A stretch of 64,000 bases of DNA from positions 35,747,001 to 35,811,000 of the forward strand of contig CM059587.1 of assembly GCA_030407085.1 (NCBI GenBank). The letters run 5' to 3'. Below are positions 22,802-37,080 of the stretch, one piece after another. A program made the translations under genes and the position numbers. Each line of letters starts with the position of its first letter. Position 1 is the first letter of the stretch. The notes below the pieces were generated by a model, which was not told the origin of the DNA, searched no databases, and worked only from the letters and a program-made list of their open reading frames with translations. Source of the stretch: Trichopria drosophilae. Lineage: Eukaryota > Arthropoda > Insecta > Hymenoptera > Diapriidae.

Positions 22802-24610
22802 TAATCAACGTCAGCGACGTCCCCGTAGTTCGTCTTTTCTACATATTTTTATGCGGCACCCGCCGACTCGGAATGACCGTTAAAGGTTTTTTGAGGCACG
22901 GTTCTTGTAATGGCGAATGGCTTCTCGGGCGTCGCTAGAGCTTACGGTGCTTTCGACCTACCATGTCGTTCTAGGATTGCTAGCTTACGATTGCAGGTTA
23001 TGTTTGTCTCATCGGCTATCTCGGTAAGAAATTCACCCCTTCAAGATCAGAGTGGAGATACTTTTAAGTGATTGCTGTGGTACCTCCAAGGTCAACTTAA
23101 ACGCTTGCATTTTTCCAGACATCTTCATTGTACAAACACTCGCTAGTCTGAATAATATTTTTCCAACTAACGGATGCATAAATCAGTCGGTAAGTAATAC
23201 TTTGCGCACAGGTTTTGAAAAATGTGACTTTCTTACCGACATACCGAATTGCCGTTGTGAGTTTAATATACTATTTTAAGATTCGATTTGTTGTTTTCAA
23301 TGATTGTTTTTACGCGTTGTGTTTTTAAATTTTTCCGCGAACGACTTTCTCTCCCGTTATTCTGTACAAGGATCAGCGTTTCGCGACGATAAATCTAGAG
23401 ACGTAGTCGCCATTACACGTGCGTTTCCTCGAAAAAGAAAACTATATAGGCTTGGAAGTTGCAATCGGGGAGGAAAAGAACAAATTGGTGGACACGAATC
23501 GCGTTCGGTCGCGATGGTAAAAAAAAAAACAGGTCCGATGATGGTCCGGGGGTTTTGGAAACTAGCGGGCCAATCGGTTTCTTTCTAGAAGTGCGAATTT
23601 TCAGCCATACTTCCCCCTCCCTTCACGCGTATCCGTTTTTTGTGATTAAGCACGATATTGTTGTCACTATCATCATCGTCATCGCAATTGTTGTAATGGA
23701 TATTAAGGAGAACCTATCTGTTGACACCGCAATCGTCAGCTTCCGTCACATAAGTAGTAAGGACGTTCTTATTTACCATTAGGAATTGGATGGTACGTGT
23801 GCGTTCGTGGATGTTGCGTGAGAGCATGTGAGCGAATGGAAACGTGTGTTTCGTTAATGTAAACAAATATTGTCGAACGGCACCGCAGCGCGTCGAATCT
23901 GCGCAAATTCCTGATAAGCAAAATGCTTTTGCGCGATTTCCAGACATTTCTGGCTGGCTTATCGCGTTTCGTTTTAATCATTGTTATCACGTTTGCAACG
24001 TAGAAAAGTTTTATTTGCTGTTTCGCGGTAGTGGAGGGACAAAAAAATGGCCCGATGGATACATCGAGAGACTTTGAGTAGAGTTCCTCAAACATTTCCA
24101 TTTTATCTATCTCGCGATAGTTTTCCTATTTTTTTATAAACAATATGAAAACGTACTCGAAATTTTTAAATCAAAAGTCTCTCCGTGTACGTAAGAATTT
24201 CTGTGAGATTCGACGAGCTGGATGTATTTGTAATGTTTCTATATTCTCATTAAATTTTATGAATTTTTTTTCTGCGAGAACTTACATGTGTCAGGGAATG
24301 CGACAATTCAATTCAGTGTGAAGACACTTCTTTTTTGCTATAATGAATAGTGCAATGCTGTAAAATGATGCATCGGCGTGATTATACATAAATATAAATA
24401 TATATAGATATATTATACATATATAAATATAAAAGTATATATAAATATTATTATTTATAACGAAGAAGCTAGCTATTGCGCGAAAAGTAACATTAAACCG
24501 AGTAATCACCTAGAATGTGTCGAGGTATTAAAATGATTGCACAGGGTATAGACGAAGTCATTGATATACGGAATAACTGATGTCTTTATATATATAATAT
24601 ACATATGTAT

Positions 24611-24655
24611 GTACATATATATGTCGTATGCTCAAGTATACGAATATATATGTAC
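24611..24655 (+). other. Imperfect hairpin in the putative TDG 3'UTR
   Basis: The two halves are complementary: GTACATATATA then CGTATGCT on the left, against AGTATACG then TATATATGTAC on the right. This gives an 11-bp AT stem, a small internal bulge and about 8 further pairs closed by a short loop. It may be a structured UTR element or simply a TA-rich palindrome. Confidence 0.4.
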
Positions 24656-24692
24656 GTCTCTTTCCGTTCTCTCGGCCTCAACAAAACGAATG

Positions 24693-24698
24693 AATAAA
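24693..24698 (+). terminator. Candidate proximal poly(A) signal (AATAAA) of TDG
   Basis: A canonical AATAAA hexamer lies 1.9 kb after the TDG stop codon, in sequence of balanced composition. Use of this site is inferred; transcript ends would decide. Confidence 0.4.
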
Positions 24699-26382
24699 GT
24701 GGACAAGTGAACGACAAAAGGTGTCAGCAATTCGTAGACGTTTTTGAAAAACCATTCCGAGTCCCAGTGCTGGCGTTCGAAGGAAGAAAAGAAAAATTAA
24801 ACGTAAGATGTCGTCCGCTATGCTCGTCCGTCAGATTCGTCGTTGATGTCCGATCGTGTCGAGGTGACTTGTGGACGGGGGGAGCGCGACTGATCAAATG
24901 AACTCCACGTCGAAGATTCGTGAATTCGCTGTTGAAAGTGTCGAGGCAAAAAGAAAAAAAAAATTGAGGAATTTACTCGAGCGAGAGTAAGAGAGCTTGG
25001 GCCGGCGCGGACGGCTCGTAACATATTTTTTAACTGCTTGGAAATCTCCAATTGTTCTATATCTTACCTAGCGATTAACGTCAAAACTTCTGAGTATGTA
25101 TAAAATGGCTCCGGGCGTTTTCTGTGTCGACCGAGCGACGATGTAGTCTCCGAAACGGCCGCCTGTGGCGCTACGGCGGCGGATGCGCGCGACTACTCGT
25201 TCATCGCGGGCGGACCCGCGTTTCCCGCTCGTGAAAGGTTCCTATTGTAAAAGATGCTCGTGTTAATGCCGCGTGTATTATAATGTATAACTCTCAAATT
25301 GTATAATTTCTTACCTTCCATTGTATCTCGAGCTTCACGCCACGAGCGAGACAATTCGTTAGCGGGAGTCTCTACGGTAAGAGTCGGAAACACTTTCCCG
25401 CGCTACGCTATTTCACTTGTTCCAGTTCTGAAATCAAACTCGCTCGGTGTTTAATAATGATGTTACGAGTGCAATAAGAATTTGTGCAATATTAAACTTG
25501 GATATCTTGGTTTCGAAATATCGGCCGACTCTTATTAGAAGGACTCCGCTTCGTTCGTTCGTTCGACGATTTCGTCGCTTGGCGCCGAATGCAAATCCGA
25601 CACCCTTCCCAGCGAGGGAAAAAGCGATCGGGATTCTTACAAATCCATCCGATGGTGCGAAAAGATTTTCTTTCGCTGGGGCTGAGGTTAAAACGTTTCT
25701 CGAATTCTGAGTAATAATATCTAATAAGGTAACGAAGGGAGAGTAAACGTTTGCGTTTAAGTCAATGACATTAAGTAGCGACGAAATTTTTGTTCGCCGA
25801 AAGTAATGCGCTGTTTATAGCCTACGTGGACTTCGTACAATATGGACTAATAGGGTGGAAAGTGAAAACATACAAAAAAAAAGATGGAAGAAAATGACAG
25901 TAACTGATCCACTTGCTCATCGACGAATGTTACTTAATGTACATTGTTTATACATACAAAGCCGAATAGTGTCAGATTATGCTAAACTCCACTACGAGTG
26001 TGTGATGTCTATACATATATAAAAGTCGACTTTTTTCCAAAGCTCCAAAAAAAAATGCTGGCGTGTATGATTTACGGAGGTCGTCGAGTCGTGGAGTCCG
26101 ACGCGTCTTTCCGGGAGCTGTTCTAATTCGACCAACAACGAAACTCGGATCGACGCTCTCGAAATTCGTGTATGTACACTTCATTGTCATCTCGAAAATT
26201 CCATCCTGAGAGTAGCTCTTGTAAAATTGACGCGCGCCCGTCTGATATATATATATATATTATATTAAACGAAAAAGCAGAAAATGCTCTCTCCTTCTTC
26301 ACTTACGACGGTAGTCTTTCCCCCATTTCTGCCCAACCTCACCTGAAACCTCGAGTGTTATGATGATAGTGTGTAACCATAA

Positions 26383-26388
26383 AATAAA
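26383..26388 (+). terminator. Candidate distal poly(A) signal (AATAAA) of TDG
   Basis: AATAAA lies where the balanced composition of the putative 3'UTR gives way to AT-rich intergenic sequence. That position makes it the better candidate for the end of the gene. Confidence 0.4.
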
Positions 26389-26410
26389 TTGACGAAGGAA
26401 AACGATGACG

Positions 26411-27180
26411 GCTATTATTCGATGTCGTTTCTAATCTCGCACGTTACAGGAACAGATTGGAAAGGATGTCAAGAAGAAACGAAGATTAAACTCCAATTTC
26501 TTTTCTTTGATTTGTCGATCGATTACATTTTTAATTTTTGGGCGCCATTTTTCCAAGCTGAATAACGGTTGAGAACAAGAATTCTGAAGAAGACAATTAA
26601 GAACTTCTAATGATGGTTTATTTCCAAATCATTAAAAATTGAAACACCAACATTTTTAGTTTACTTCTTGCTTGCTGAAAAGTTTTCTCTCTTCTGTGGT
26701 TTTCTATCGATTCGCTTTTCTACGTTGTTGTCAGTTCTCTTTGTTTTTGTACTTCTCCTTTGTTATATAAGTATATTATTTGAATTAGTTGCATCGTAAA
26801 AAGAACTTGAAACGTTGAAACGATGCGGTATTTTTCTATAATTCGTTAAATTGCGAAAAATGGCGTAACAAAATAGGAGGGTACAGCTGCGCTGAATCTT
26901 GGCTTTTGGGTAAGTAAAAAAGTGAGTCTTCATTTAATACAAAACCCTCGTTTTCTGAAGTAATTTAGTCCATTAACTTCGAAAACGCCGACTTTTCTTA
27001 AAACTTTCGACACTCGGCAAACTATCAAAACCAATAAATTAAATTAACAACTATAATAGAGGGTATAATTGGTCACCATAATAAATTGTGTAAGAATGCT
27101 TCAAACCTTTAAAAAGTTTAAACTCAGATCTTTCTCACGAGTACAAGAAGAGTTAAAAAAGTTTCGAGAGATAATGATGC
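26411..27180. other. Intergenic AT-rich sequence, nothing recognised
   Basis: No exon or repeat could be supported. Confidence 0.55.
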
Positions 27181-27204
27181 TCTATTAATAATAACTATAT
27201 TCAA

Positions 27205-27745
27205 AAAATTTTGGTATTTTTCGGTCAAATAAATAATTTTTTATAAAATAATAATTTTATATAAAATATAAAATTTTTTATAGAGTTTAATAAAAATTAG
27301 AAGAAAAAAAACAAAGGTCAATAATTTGAAAATTACTTTATAAAAAAAGAGAACAACACCGTCAACATCCGTTTCGAAACATCGAAGCTACCGGAAGTTT
27401 ACTATGTGAATCCCTTTCTGTAATGAATCTCATCTTATAGTCTTAATTTATACATAGTTTCTCATAGGTTCCTTTATTCATAGTACCACACCATCAACAC
27501 ATACAAAACTTCATATCCCCTACTTCAGTATAAATATGACGCAATCACCACCGTTTTCTTACATAACCTTAAAGAGAACTCAAATCAGAGTCAAAACGTT
27601 GCTAATTATTTATTTATTATTTATTACAAAACCCTCCAAATTATTGGCCCTTGTTTTTTTTTGTTCTTCTAATTGTTATTAAACTTAACCATTTTTAATG
27701 GGTATTCTTTATTTGACCGAAAAATACCAAAACTATTCGAAAATA
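27205..27745. repeat. Inverted repeat with about 130-bp arms
   Basis: The left arm (about 27205-27345) contains TTTGGTATTTTTCGGTCAAA and AATTAGAAGAA. The right arm (about 27618-27745) contains the complement, including TTTGACCGAAAAATACCAAA and TTCTTCTAATT in reverse order. The arms are diverged and separated by about 270 bp. This is probably a degenerate foldback element. Confidence 0.6.
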
Positions 27746-27749
27746 TTAA

Positions 27750-30100
27750 TTTATAAATCGGTAAAAAATTAAAACCTGATCAAATATCTATTAATAATTA
27801 TGTCAACTAAAGGTAGCCGTTAGCTGTTTAAAATTCTGGTTATAATAATTTATTGTAAATTTGGGATAAAATTGATGTTTCAAATCTACTATTGACTGAT
27901 TTTGTTATATTTTTTTTTAATAAAGTAATTTACGTTTTATATCATTTTGTTGTGTGGCTAAAATTCACACATTTTTATCGTCAAAATTGTGTCCAGTAAT
28001 TAATCGATGCATAGTTAAGCCCGAGTATCGTAAGAAACTAAATAATATTTGAACCTCATACATGGAGAAAAATGTAAACATTGCCGGGTTTTTCAAACGG
28101 TAGAGAATAATATATTACGAACCCTAGGGCGAAAACAGAGGCATTGCAGCGTATACTATTGTTTGTCATACCTGTACAAGAAAAATCCAACTCACCTTTA
28201 GGGCGTGTAAAGTGGTCCAAGGTTGTCAAGCACATTCAACGATCTTCACAGCGATTGCTTTTCGATGAAAGACTGTCAACAGATTGTAAGCGAGAGGAAA
28301 AAACATTTTGCAGCTTGCTAAATGACCGGGCGGCAAAATTTATTCCGCCGATGACGCCCATCGTTATCAGGCCGGGCTGCAATCCGGCATTTCCACCCTC
28401 TTTACCGGGCGAAAGGATGGTCTTTTCATGCTGATATGACAAAATAGTATTTTATGCACTATGGGGTAGAAATGGGTTTTTTCGTAACGAGTATGATGAT
28501 GCAGGTCAAGGGGCTTGCACTCCCCATGTATCGCTGTAAGATTTCGTGTAGAGCCTTATTGAGACCAAAAAGTGGGGATGGACTAATCCGCTTGGTTGCG
28601 CTACTGTCGTCTGGTTACCTCCCACTACCTCACAAAAATTCCGAATGGTAACGAAAATTCACGATTACTACCGACAGTTGAGTTTCTTTCCTCCTGTTCC
28701 GGGCTTATTTTCAAGTTTCAACCACTTTAAAATATATTTTGTCGGCGTTTCCTTGTAGTAATCGTGTTTTGAATATTCGATGTGCTAATTATTGTTTGGC
28801 TGTTTCCCGAGTGAGATTTTGAAGTCAACTATTCTGTTTATAAAAAAGAAATAAGTATACATACACGGTCATTGACTTAATAACAAAAACAAAAGATATA
28901 TTATGAATTCAAAATTAAAAGTGGGTGAGAAAATAAAGAGTAATTTTAAATAAAAGAAGGGACAACAAAATGAGATATTTTAATTTTTGTAAAAATTAAG
29001 TTAAATTTTCGGCCAGGAATTATGGCCCTCTTCAAAAAAGGTTAAATACTTTTGTTAAATGAAACAACCGTTTGAGGGTTATGTGGAAATTTTTTTTTAA
29101 ATACTTCTTCATATTTACGAGAAGTGGGATTTAATAAACGTTCAATAATTGTTGAGCTAGTTTACGACTATTCAAAAATTTATTTATTTTGTTTCGACAT
29201 GAATGATGTTAAGAAATTATGATTTCTAGTTTTGGGGGTAAGATTTACGGTAGCTAGAAAAACAAATTTTCACTATTATCTTTCTAACGTGCTTTACTAA
29301 TGTATTAAAAGAAAAATGAATATATTTAGTTTTTCTGAAAAAAGTAAGGTGATTTGATAAGATTTATCAATTGGAAAAAAATGTTAACTAATATTTATGT
29401 AGAATAATCAATAATGCATTGTATAACGTACATTTTTTTTACCTTTAAGAAATATTATTTAATCCAGTTGAACATTAAAAATATAATAAACGTACATTCA
29501 GTTTTTAACGTCAAAAACTTGAAAATGTAGTTATTTTTTAAAATCAGGTGACTTTTGAAAATTACGTGATTTTCAAGAAATTGACTAATTTTTAAAAAAT
29601 CACGTAATGAGTTGGGACAAAAAAAGCACGTGATTAATCAGGTGATTTCGTTACGTAAAATTTTTCAGGTTGGGAGCTATATTCAATTTCATTTAAAAAA
29701 TGGAGTTATCGATACAGTTTATGGCACTAGAGCGCACTTGCTGTAGATCTGTTTTTTTTAAGACATACAAAGATTATAAGACAGATACATTCAGTGCGCG
29801 TTAGTGTCAGAGAAGGACTCTGTTGGACGTCCTACCGAGGTTCAACGGTACAAAGGCTACTGATTGTCTTCTGACATCATGTTTTATTTTCCTTAGGGAG
29901 AATAATAGTACATTATGTGCCATGGGCGCAATTATCGATCTTCGACTATTGTGACGTTTGTCGCCCGATCGAAGTGAGTGTAAAAATCACACTTGTCGGA
30001 AATCGATATTTCGCCCGTGACCAATTATGTATTTTTTGATCCGATTGCGTCGTAGGATTCGATAATTCGCAGCCCAAGTTTTCGCCCTAGGCCGAGAAAT
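27750..30100. other. Intergenic, no gene supported
   Basis: The stretch at 28140-28650 is richer in GC and has an open frame at 28144-28434, but I recognise no domain in it. The remainder is AT-rich. Confidence 0.5.
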
Positions 30101-30120
30101 CGAGTTTTACGGCCGGAGGG

Positions 30121-30330
30121 TCAATAAGTACTTTTCTTCACACCGGGAGGAAAGCAGCAACTTTCCTCCCGCAAGCGGAAGGAAAGATGCCGCTTATCCT
30201 CCCGGCCATAAAGAAAAATCGTATACTTCCCTCGGGAAGTAAAAAAGAATGCCTCAGACTACATGTTTTTCTACATGATATTAAAAATTACACGCAGTCT
30301 GAGACATTCTTTATTTTACCCTCCCTCGTT
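30121..30330. repeat. Cluster of hairpins, probable foldback elements
   Basis: A perfect 10-bp stem GGGAGGAAAG / CTTTCCTCCC closes a 6-base loop at 30145-30170. It is nested in a wider imperfect inverted repeat (about 30127-30228). Directly after it, GGGAAGTAAAAAAGAATGCC plus TCAGACT (about 30234-30260) is complementary to 30296-30328. These look like degenerate MITEs in tandem. Confidence 0.6.
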
Positions 30331-33300
30331 GAGTAATATACTATTATTTTCCCGTTTATGTTAATATGCCATAATGCAACATCTATCCTCACATTCATGC
30401 ATGAATATGTCCCATTATCTTGCGTTGCTTATATAAACTATTATTATTTATTTTGGAAGTATTTTGATGTTCCAAAGGCAGAAAAAAGTACTCGAGGAGA
30501 AAGTGCAACAAGCTTAATTATAGAAATAAACATGTAATAGACAAAAGAACAATATTTGCAACACCGACTTGTCTAGGCAAACCAGCATTCCATTTGTTGA
30601 AATATTCAGCGATGTTATAAGACAATGTTTGGAGTCCTGTAGATCCATTATACAAAAGAATAAAACAATTTGAATAAAAAAATTAAAGCGGCTTGAAAAC
30701 CAAAAGACGAAAAGTAGTAATTAAAAAGGGAAAAGTAATTAAATTGCAATTTTAATACAAAAGTTTAGACACTGCGATTTTTTATTGTAGTCCCGGTGCC
30801 CATCGATATATATGCTCAGGATATTAAGACTACCACATATTCCAGTTTGCCAAATGCAATCATTTCACAAGGATTTAATGGCGTCCTTGAAAAAACTCTT
30901 GATAATGCAATAGATGACTAACTAAAGAGAAACTAGAGATAAACTTCAGTTACACCCAGGAGAAAAAACAAAAAGGCACGAAGTTAATTATTTAGACAAA
31001 ATATTAAGTTGGTCTAACGAAAACCACGCTAAAAAGGTAGTAAAATATGAAGCCAGTTGTCAAATGCAATGATGCGAGGAAAGACTTGAAATAATTGTAA
31101 ACGGCGAAAAATTTTATTGGAAATTTTACCACTTCAAAGGTAATTTTAGGACAAGACTTGCAGAATGAGAAAAATTACCATTTCGACTATAAGTCTTAGA
31201 AGTTTTACTATTCAGGCAGTGAAAATTACAATAAAATTGTAATTATTACCAGAAAAACGGCAATTTTCTTCATTAAATTTACTAAATTTTTCTTATGGGT
31301 TGCAGCGGAATGTTTTATTTGCATTAACTTATGAAGGTGGCATTTTTTTGCATCACACCATGAAAAATAAATAAAAACATTAGTAGGAGTTCAGAAAAAT
31401 GAATTCTCTTAGAATCCCTCTCATAATTATTTTACGGGAGGGATAGTCCAAATATGGTAATATTGAAAATGGCACAACCTGGGATTGTATTTATATCATA
31501 TTGCAAGGTATCCCTCTAAATTCCTTTGAGAGTTATGCATTGAGCAAATTGTTGAAAACCGTGAAAAACACTAGCAATCTGCTACTATCCATGGCGATGG
31601 TGATCAATTATAGAGTGGCTGATGATGTCGTAAGATATGCTGATGGTCATTACATAAAATTAGCTAATTTCGTTCAAATTAGACGTCTTCTTCATCTGAC
31701 TCCTTGGCAGGTTTAGTTTCATCCTTCGAGACAGCTTAGAATTTGCTTTCCATATTTGACGTTCCTTTCAACTTCGAAGGTATCCGTTAATAAAACTATT
31801 TAGATAAGGCAGGCTTTTTGGGAGGTATTCGTCCTGGCTAAAACTTAGTATTGGTGCAAGACCATCAGGTTTCCCGATAACTAATTATGTCATACATTCT
31901 GGATGTCGTCACCATTACATTTTTGATAACTAAACAGCTACAAATTAATGTACAATATAATCAATTTCAACATTGACAGAAATATTGCTTGGGTCGTTTT
32001 AAAAGTTAAAACACACGAAATAATTACGAAGAATACTAAATGCAATCGAGCAGTGCTGGCGAATTCAATTTTCACTTCATACTGGATTGTTACCTGTGGA
32101 CTAATTATACGTTCCAACTTACCTTACGGGGAAATAATGAAACTATACCTGAATATTGTATATGTAAATGCCAGATATTAAGTTATATGCCTGGATAAAA
32201 CACTATAATATTCTATTTAATTAACATTTTGTTGAAAATTAAAATATTTCTTATGATTATTGCGGGATAAAACATGAGAACTGTAGCAATTTAAAAACAG
32301 GAATAAGATCCAATATTGATCAACCAGGATGCTAAATGCACGCCTTTACTACAGATTTTCTCGTCCGGAATCAGGATTTAAGATATTCAAGAAGTTAATC
32401 GCCTTGGTTAATATTCGTAACAACTAAGTTTAACTATTGTATATTAACAATTAATAAAGATGTCATCAAGTATTGATATTTTGGGTAACTTAAGAATTGA
32501 GAACATGTTTACATATTGTCCACATGCTTATGAGGGAATAGATTTATTAATTGATATTAAGGCAATAATCCTGACCACGAAGGTTTTCCAGAAGTACCTG
32601 CACTCACACAACCAAGTTGTGGTCGCCGATAACCCTCTTCGTGCGGACTTTGCGAACATATAGTAAAAGGGCGCACTGGATCGATGACAGCAGAGCGACC
32701 AAACCTACTAACAGGGTGAAGCTCCTAGCTTCCTGCAACCAGACAGTCTAAAACCGAAAAATTTCACCTAACAACAAAATATCGGTCACACAAAATACCA
32801 AATACGTTCATTTATGTATACCATATATTTTGTTGTTTAAAGGAATTGATATGATGAGTATTACCAAATAACTGTGCATAAGTGTTCTCTTTTAAAAACT
32901 TGCAATTAGATTAAACTTATGTTTTCTTTATGGATGAATGACAGTCGCCACGATAATTACAAAATAAAATACTAAATATAAACTGTTTCCAAACTATTTG
33001 ATTAATATTGATGTGCAGAGTTACCTCAATAGCTTTCAAATCTATAACAATCTAACATTATGACTGTAAGATGATATTATGCATAAGAATTTCTTAATAA
33101 ATGATACAAACACATAAGCATTTCATATTTGTGGTACAACTTTCGGTCATCATACGTTGATTTATATCAGAATTATTTAGAAGAAGTATTCAAACCCCTT
33201 CTACCCTCTTGTTATGAGAAATTTAATTCAAAGTTATAAAAAGAGCATTTTTCCAACCAGAAGAAGGCGGAAAGTTTCATCTAAATGAACCCAATTGATA

Positions 33301-36300
33301 TCTGGTACCCTATATTTGTTATAGGAAAATATCACAACTGGGGTATTTTTAATTCACGGCACCATTTTTATTGCCATTAAGTACCATTTTACGATGTAAT
33401 TATAACTCGCACGCAAATCATATTTTTCAATTGCTTTACTGGATTTAAGGTGTGGTCGTATAGTTAATTCGGTAAACAAGAAAAGCATATTTTTACCAGT
33501 TATTTTAGATGGTATAGTTAGTTCCAGAATATTTGGGTAATTTTATTATTATAGTACAACATTTAAAGAATATTTGGTGAAAGTTTGAACAAGATAAATA
33601 TTGTCCCATTAAGTTCAAAGGATCCTTTTTTGCGTCAATTTCAATAAAGTATTTTGTATCAAAATCAAAGTTGAACAAAATTGAATGCTGCTTACCTTAC
33701 TCAATTGAAGGTCGCTTTTCAAAATTGCGAGGTCAAGATTGAGTTTCAGTCATTAAGAATTGCAATATGGCGTCAAACTTGAAAAAAATTGCCAGCAAAT
33801 TGAGAAAAATCTATTTCTCTCAATTGTTCTCAAGCTATTATAATGGGATTCTATTGAAACGATGAAAAAATGTGGTCAAAATATTTGAATTTTAAAAACA
33901 AATGTTTGTTTTATACTCCACATCATGCTGACGACCTCAAAAAGCCGTCTTCAATGAAAATTATTTTGATTATTTTTCGCGACTGGATTTCAGCCAATCA
34001 GAGCGCGATATTCAAAGGGTTCTATGGTCATTTGTTTAAAATTATACTGGAAATTCCACGGCAGCTCCTGGAAATTGCATTCGAAAATTGCACACTCGCT
34101 ACTCATTTGTTAAAACTTCTAAATTCATATGATTCATGTATTCGCCTCTCCTCTCTGCTCAGCTGTAACCTCAAATACCGGTCACAATCACAAAAAATAA
34201 TCCGCCGAATACCCCTCGACCTTCAAAATTAATCGCAATATTTCCGTCTAACTTTCCTGTGAACAAATAAATATGTTAAGTTTTGCAGAAAGATCTCGAG
34301 TGCTACGCACTTGACATATTCACTTGTTTGCAACAAACGTATCGGGAAATATTCCGATAATTTTGAAGGTCTTGGGATATTACAACTGAAAATTTCCGGG
34401 CTCTAACTAAAAAACTATGATTTTTAAAAAAAATGTTTGAATATAAAGTTTTTACAATTTATCGAGAAATATAGTGGAATTTTTAAAGATTTTTTATGAT
34501 ATTTTGAGAAATTGTTTATCTTCATTTTTTGTAAATTTTAAATTATTTGCGAAAAATTCTCAAAAAAATGTTAGCATATTCTGCGCTTATTTCTAAGCTT
34601 TTTTTGTTGGCTGGCATTGTTTCTACAAATTTATAGTTGTCGAGGAAATTAATTTAAAATATTTTCTTTTAGAAGATTTTTTTTTCTCGAAAACTATCAA
34701 CTTTTATAAAAATGGCAAACAAATTATTTCAGAATTTTTCGTATATCATTTAAAATTTTGAAAAAAATGTCTCCAAATATCATAAAGAAAATCTGAATAA
34801 CTTCCACTACATTTTTCGATAAATAATACGAACTATTCATTTTCAGAATTTTTTGTTTAAAATGTGCCATTCTTTGAGTTAGAACATGCTCGATAATAGT
34901 TTTTGAGTTAGAACGTCCGGACATTTTCAAAGAAATCTTGATTGAGGAAGCCATTTTGAAGTCGCTGCAATAATGTTGGGTATAACATTAAGTTTATAAA
35001 CATTTTAACACCTTTGTATATAATTTCCATAGAATCTCAATATTCTAATAACTCGAAAAAAATTGAGAAGAATAAATATTTCTTAATTTTTTGGTAATTT
35101 TTTTCACTGTCACATTGACGCACTATTCGAATTCAAAATAGTAAGATGTGAACCTTTAATTTTTTTTTCAATTTAGATTTTGATACGAAATACTCGTTTG
35201 AAATTGAAGCAAAAAAGTCCCCTATGAAATTTTCTCATGCGCCTCGAGAAAAGGTGGTAAACAACTATATGTACAAAAATAGTTTGCAAATATGTATACT
35301 ATGTCCTATAAGCTGTTAAAAATGAGCATTATGATTGTAAAAAAAATATATAAAGAAAGCAGTGTGAAACTACTATTCGCGGTGCAACTTCTCTTGAGAA
35401 AAAAAAATGGAAAATGCATATGCTACGTTCGACCAGCTGCAATATTTATTTTCTAAAACAGTCAATAATAATAATAATCGTCAATAGCATATGACGCATG
35501 GTTTTCATGTAATTTTCCCCATAGAATCGAAGAAAGCTGTGAGTTTTTGCATACAAAAAAAAGAAATATTTGGTTTTAATACCTAAATAGTAAGATTTAA
35601 CACAACCACGTGTTTTAGTTGCTTCTACTATTTCAATAGTAGGATTGGCTACCTAATTTGTTGATGTCACTATTTAGGTAGTAAAAACTGAAACCGATTA
35701 CCCTACTATTTAATAGTTCTAAATATTTATTTTTTCCGTGCATTAAATCCATTTCTAACGTAATTGTTTATAATAAATTTGTTATTTATACCATATAACA
35801 ATTAGCAAAATGAGAGAGTCTCGAAAAACTGTAAAAATCAGCCTTTTCAACTTTATATAACTATTATAATTAGAGAAATATTCATCACAGGCCAAATTGC
35901 CAAAAATTATTTAACAAACTTATTGCTTTGGTATTTCCAAATGTTCTGAAAATTATCTTTTAAACGTACAACACTGTTCCAATGATGTATAGATAAGTGA
36001 TCTGAATCTTCAGATCACTGTTTGATAATCTTAACTTTGTTGAAGTTGTTTTTTGTAGAATTACTTCGCGGAAAGCCGGATGACTTATCTGCTAACTGAA
36101 TGAAATTGGCATCCGCATTTTGAACATTGTAAATCGATCATATTTATAAATTTTCTATTAATTGAACTCGTGTTGAAACATTTTGGACTGAGTCGTGTTA
36201 TTTTTTTTTATAAATACCTAACTGAGAAAAAAATATTCTATTGGCTTTTGTGACATTTTTAATGAAAATGAAAAAATTGTTTAAATAAAGGTAAACACTT

Positions 36301-37065
36301 AACGCTTATAAATACTGTTATATAGAAATTGTTCAAATACAAATTACGTAACCAACAGATGTTATGTGCATGCCAAAAGTTGTTCCATAGCAGGGTCCAA
36401 ATTTTAAGCCCAGTTTTAAACTTATTAAGGAATGACTACAGACTCGTCATCCTTCACATTCCGAATTTACGTCTCCTAATAATCTTTTAACTTTCATGTA
36501 TATACTTCATTGAATTTTAGCAGAATTTGAATTACCAATTATCTTCCAACTACAAGTGATAAATTTGGAAATTTGTGCCCAATGTAGCATTGCAGTAGGA
36601 GATTTCTATCATCTACATGTGTCCTACAGATGTCCTCCTCGAGGTCATTAAAGTAGGTAGGTTTAAAACTTCTAAGAAAGGTACATAATATAGGTCGTGT
36701 AACGCCACCTATGACACGCTGTTTACTAGGAGATAAATGATGGAAAACTTAACTGGAAGTTCCTTTTCCAAAATTGAATCTGTGGCTTAAAATTTGTTTG
36801 GCGAGCCATTGAAGATTCGAACAAAAAATCAGCATTTTTGCAATAACTCGGTTCTTTTTGAAGTTATGTTATTTTATGCGACATATTGGATTGCCTAAAA
36901 GGCCAAAAATTATTTGAAGGCGCTTGACCAGACAAACATTTTAAGCCCTCAAACGTCTTGATAGGTTAATCAAAATTTTGAGTACACTGATGACGTTGAC
37001 GTGAAAAGTCCCATATATAAAATGGACGTCCCCTATCGAAAGAGCGCTATCTTGGAAAAGTAACT
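30331..37065. other. Intergenic AT-rich sequence
   Basis: No gene supported. Around 31090-31270 the words GTAAAATTAC and GTAATTTT recur in both orientations, as in the palindromes of the hnRNP U intron 1. A small inverted repeat lies at 35568-35690. The open frames at 31501-31716 and 33870-34232 carry no recognisable domain. Confidence 0.55.
35568..35690. repeat. Small foldback element
   Basis: TTTTAATACCTAAATAGTA on the left is complementary, with few mismatches, to CACTATTTAGGTAGTAAAAA on the right. An inner hairpin CTACTATT..AATAGTAG lies between. Confidence 0.55.
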
Positions 37066-37080
37066 AATAAAATGCTATAT
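37066..37080. repeat. Target-site duplication, left copy
   Basis: AATAAAATGCTATAT is repeated exactly at 38133-38147. It marks the insertion boundary of the Penelope-like element. Confidence 0.85.

Larger units (their letters stand above)
22802..26410 (+). other. Probable long 3'UTR of TDG
   Basis: No coding exon is recognised here. Base composition stays near balanced, with frequent CpG, and only falls back to AT-rich background after about 26.4 kb, which suggests transcribed exon sequence. AATAAA signals at 24693-24698 and 26383-26388 are possible proximal and distal poly(A) sites. An AT-rich tract at 24380-24450 and an imperfect hairpin at 24611-24655 lie inside. The GC-rich patch at 25100-25400 could instead be a promoter. 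Calling this 3'UTR is inference from composition and signals. Confidence 0.45.
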
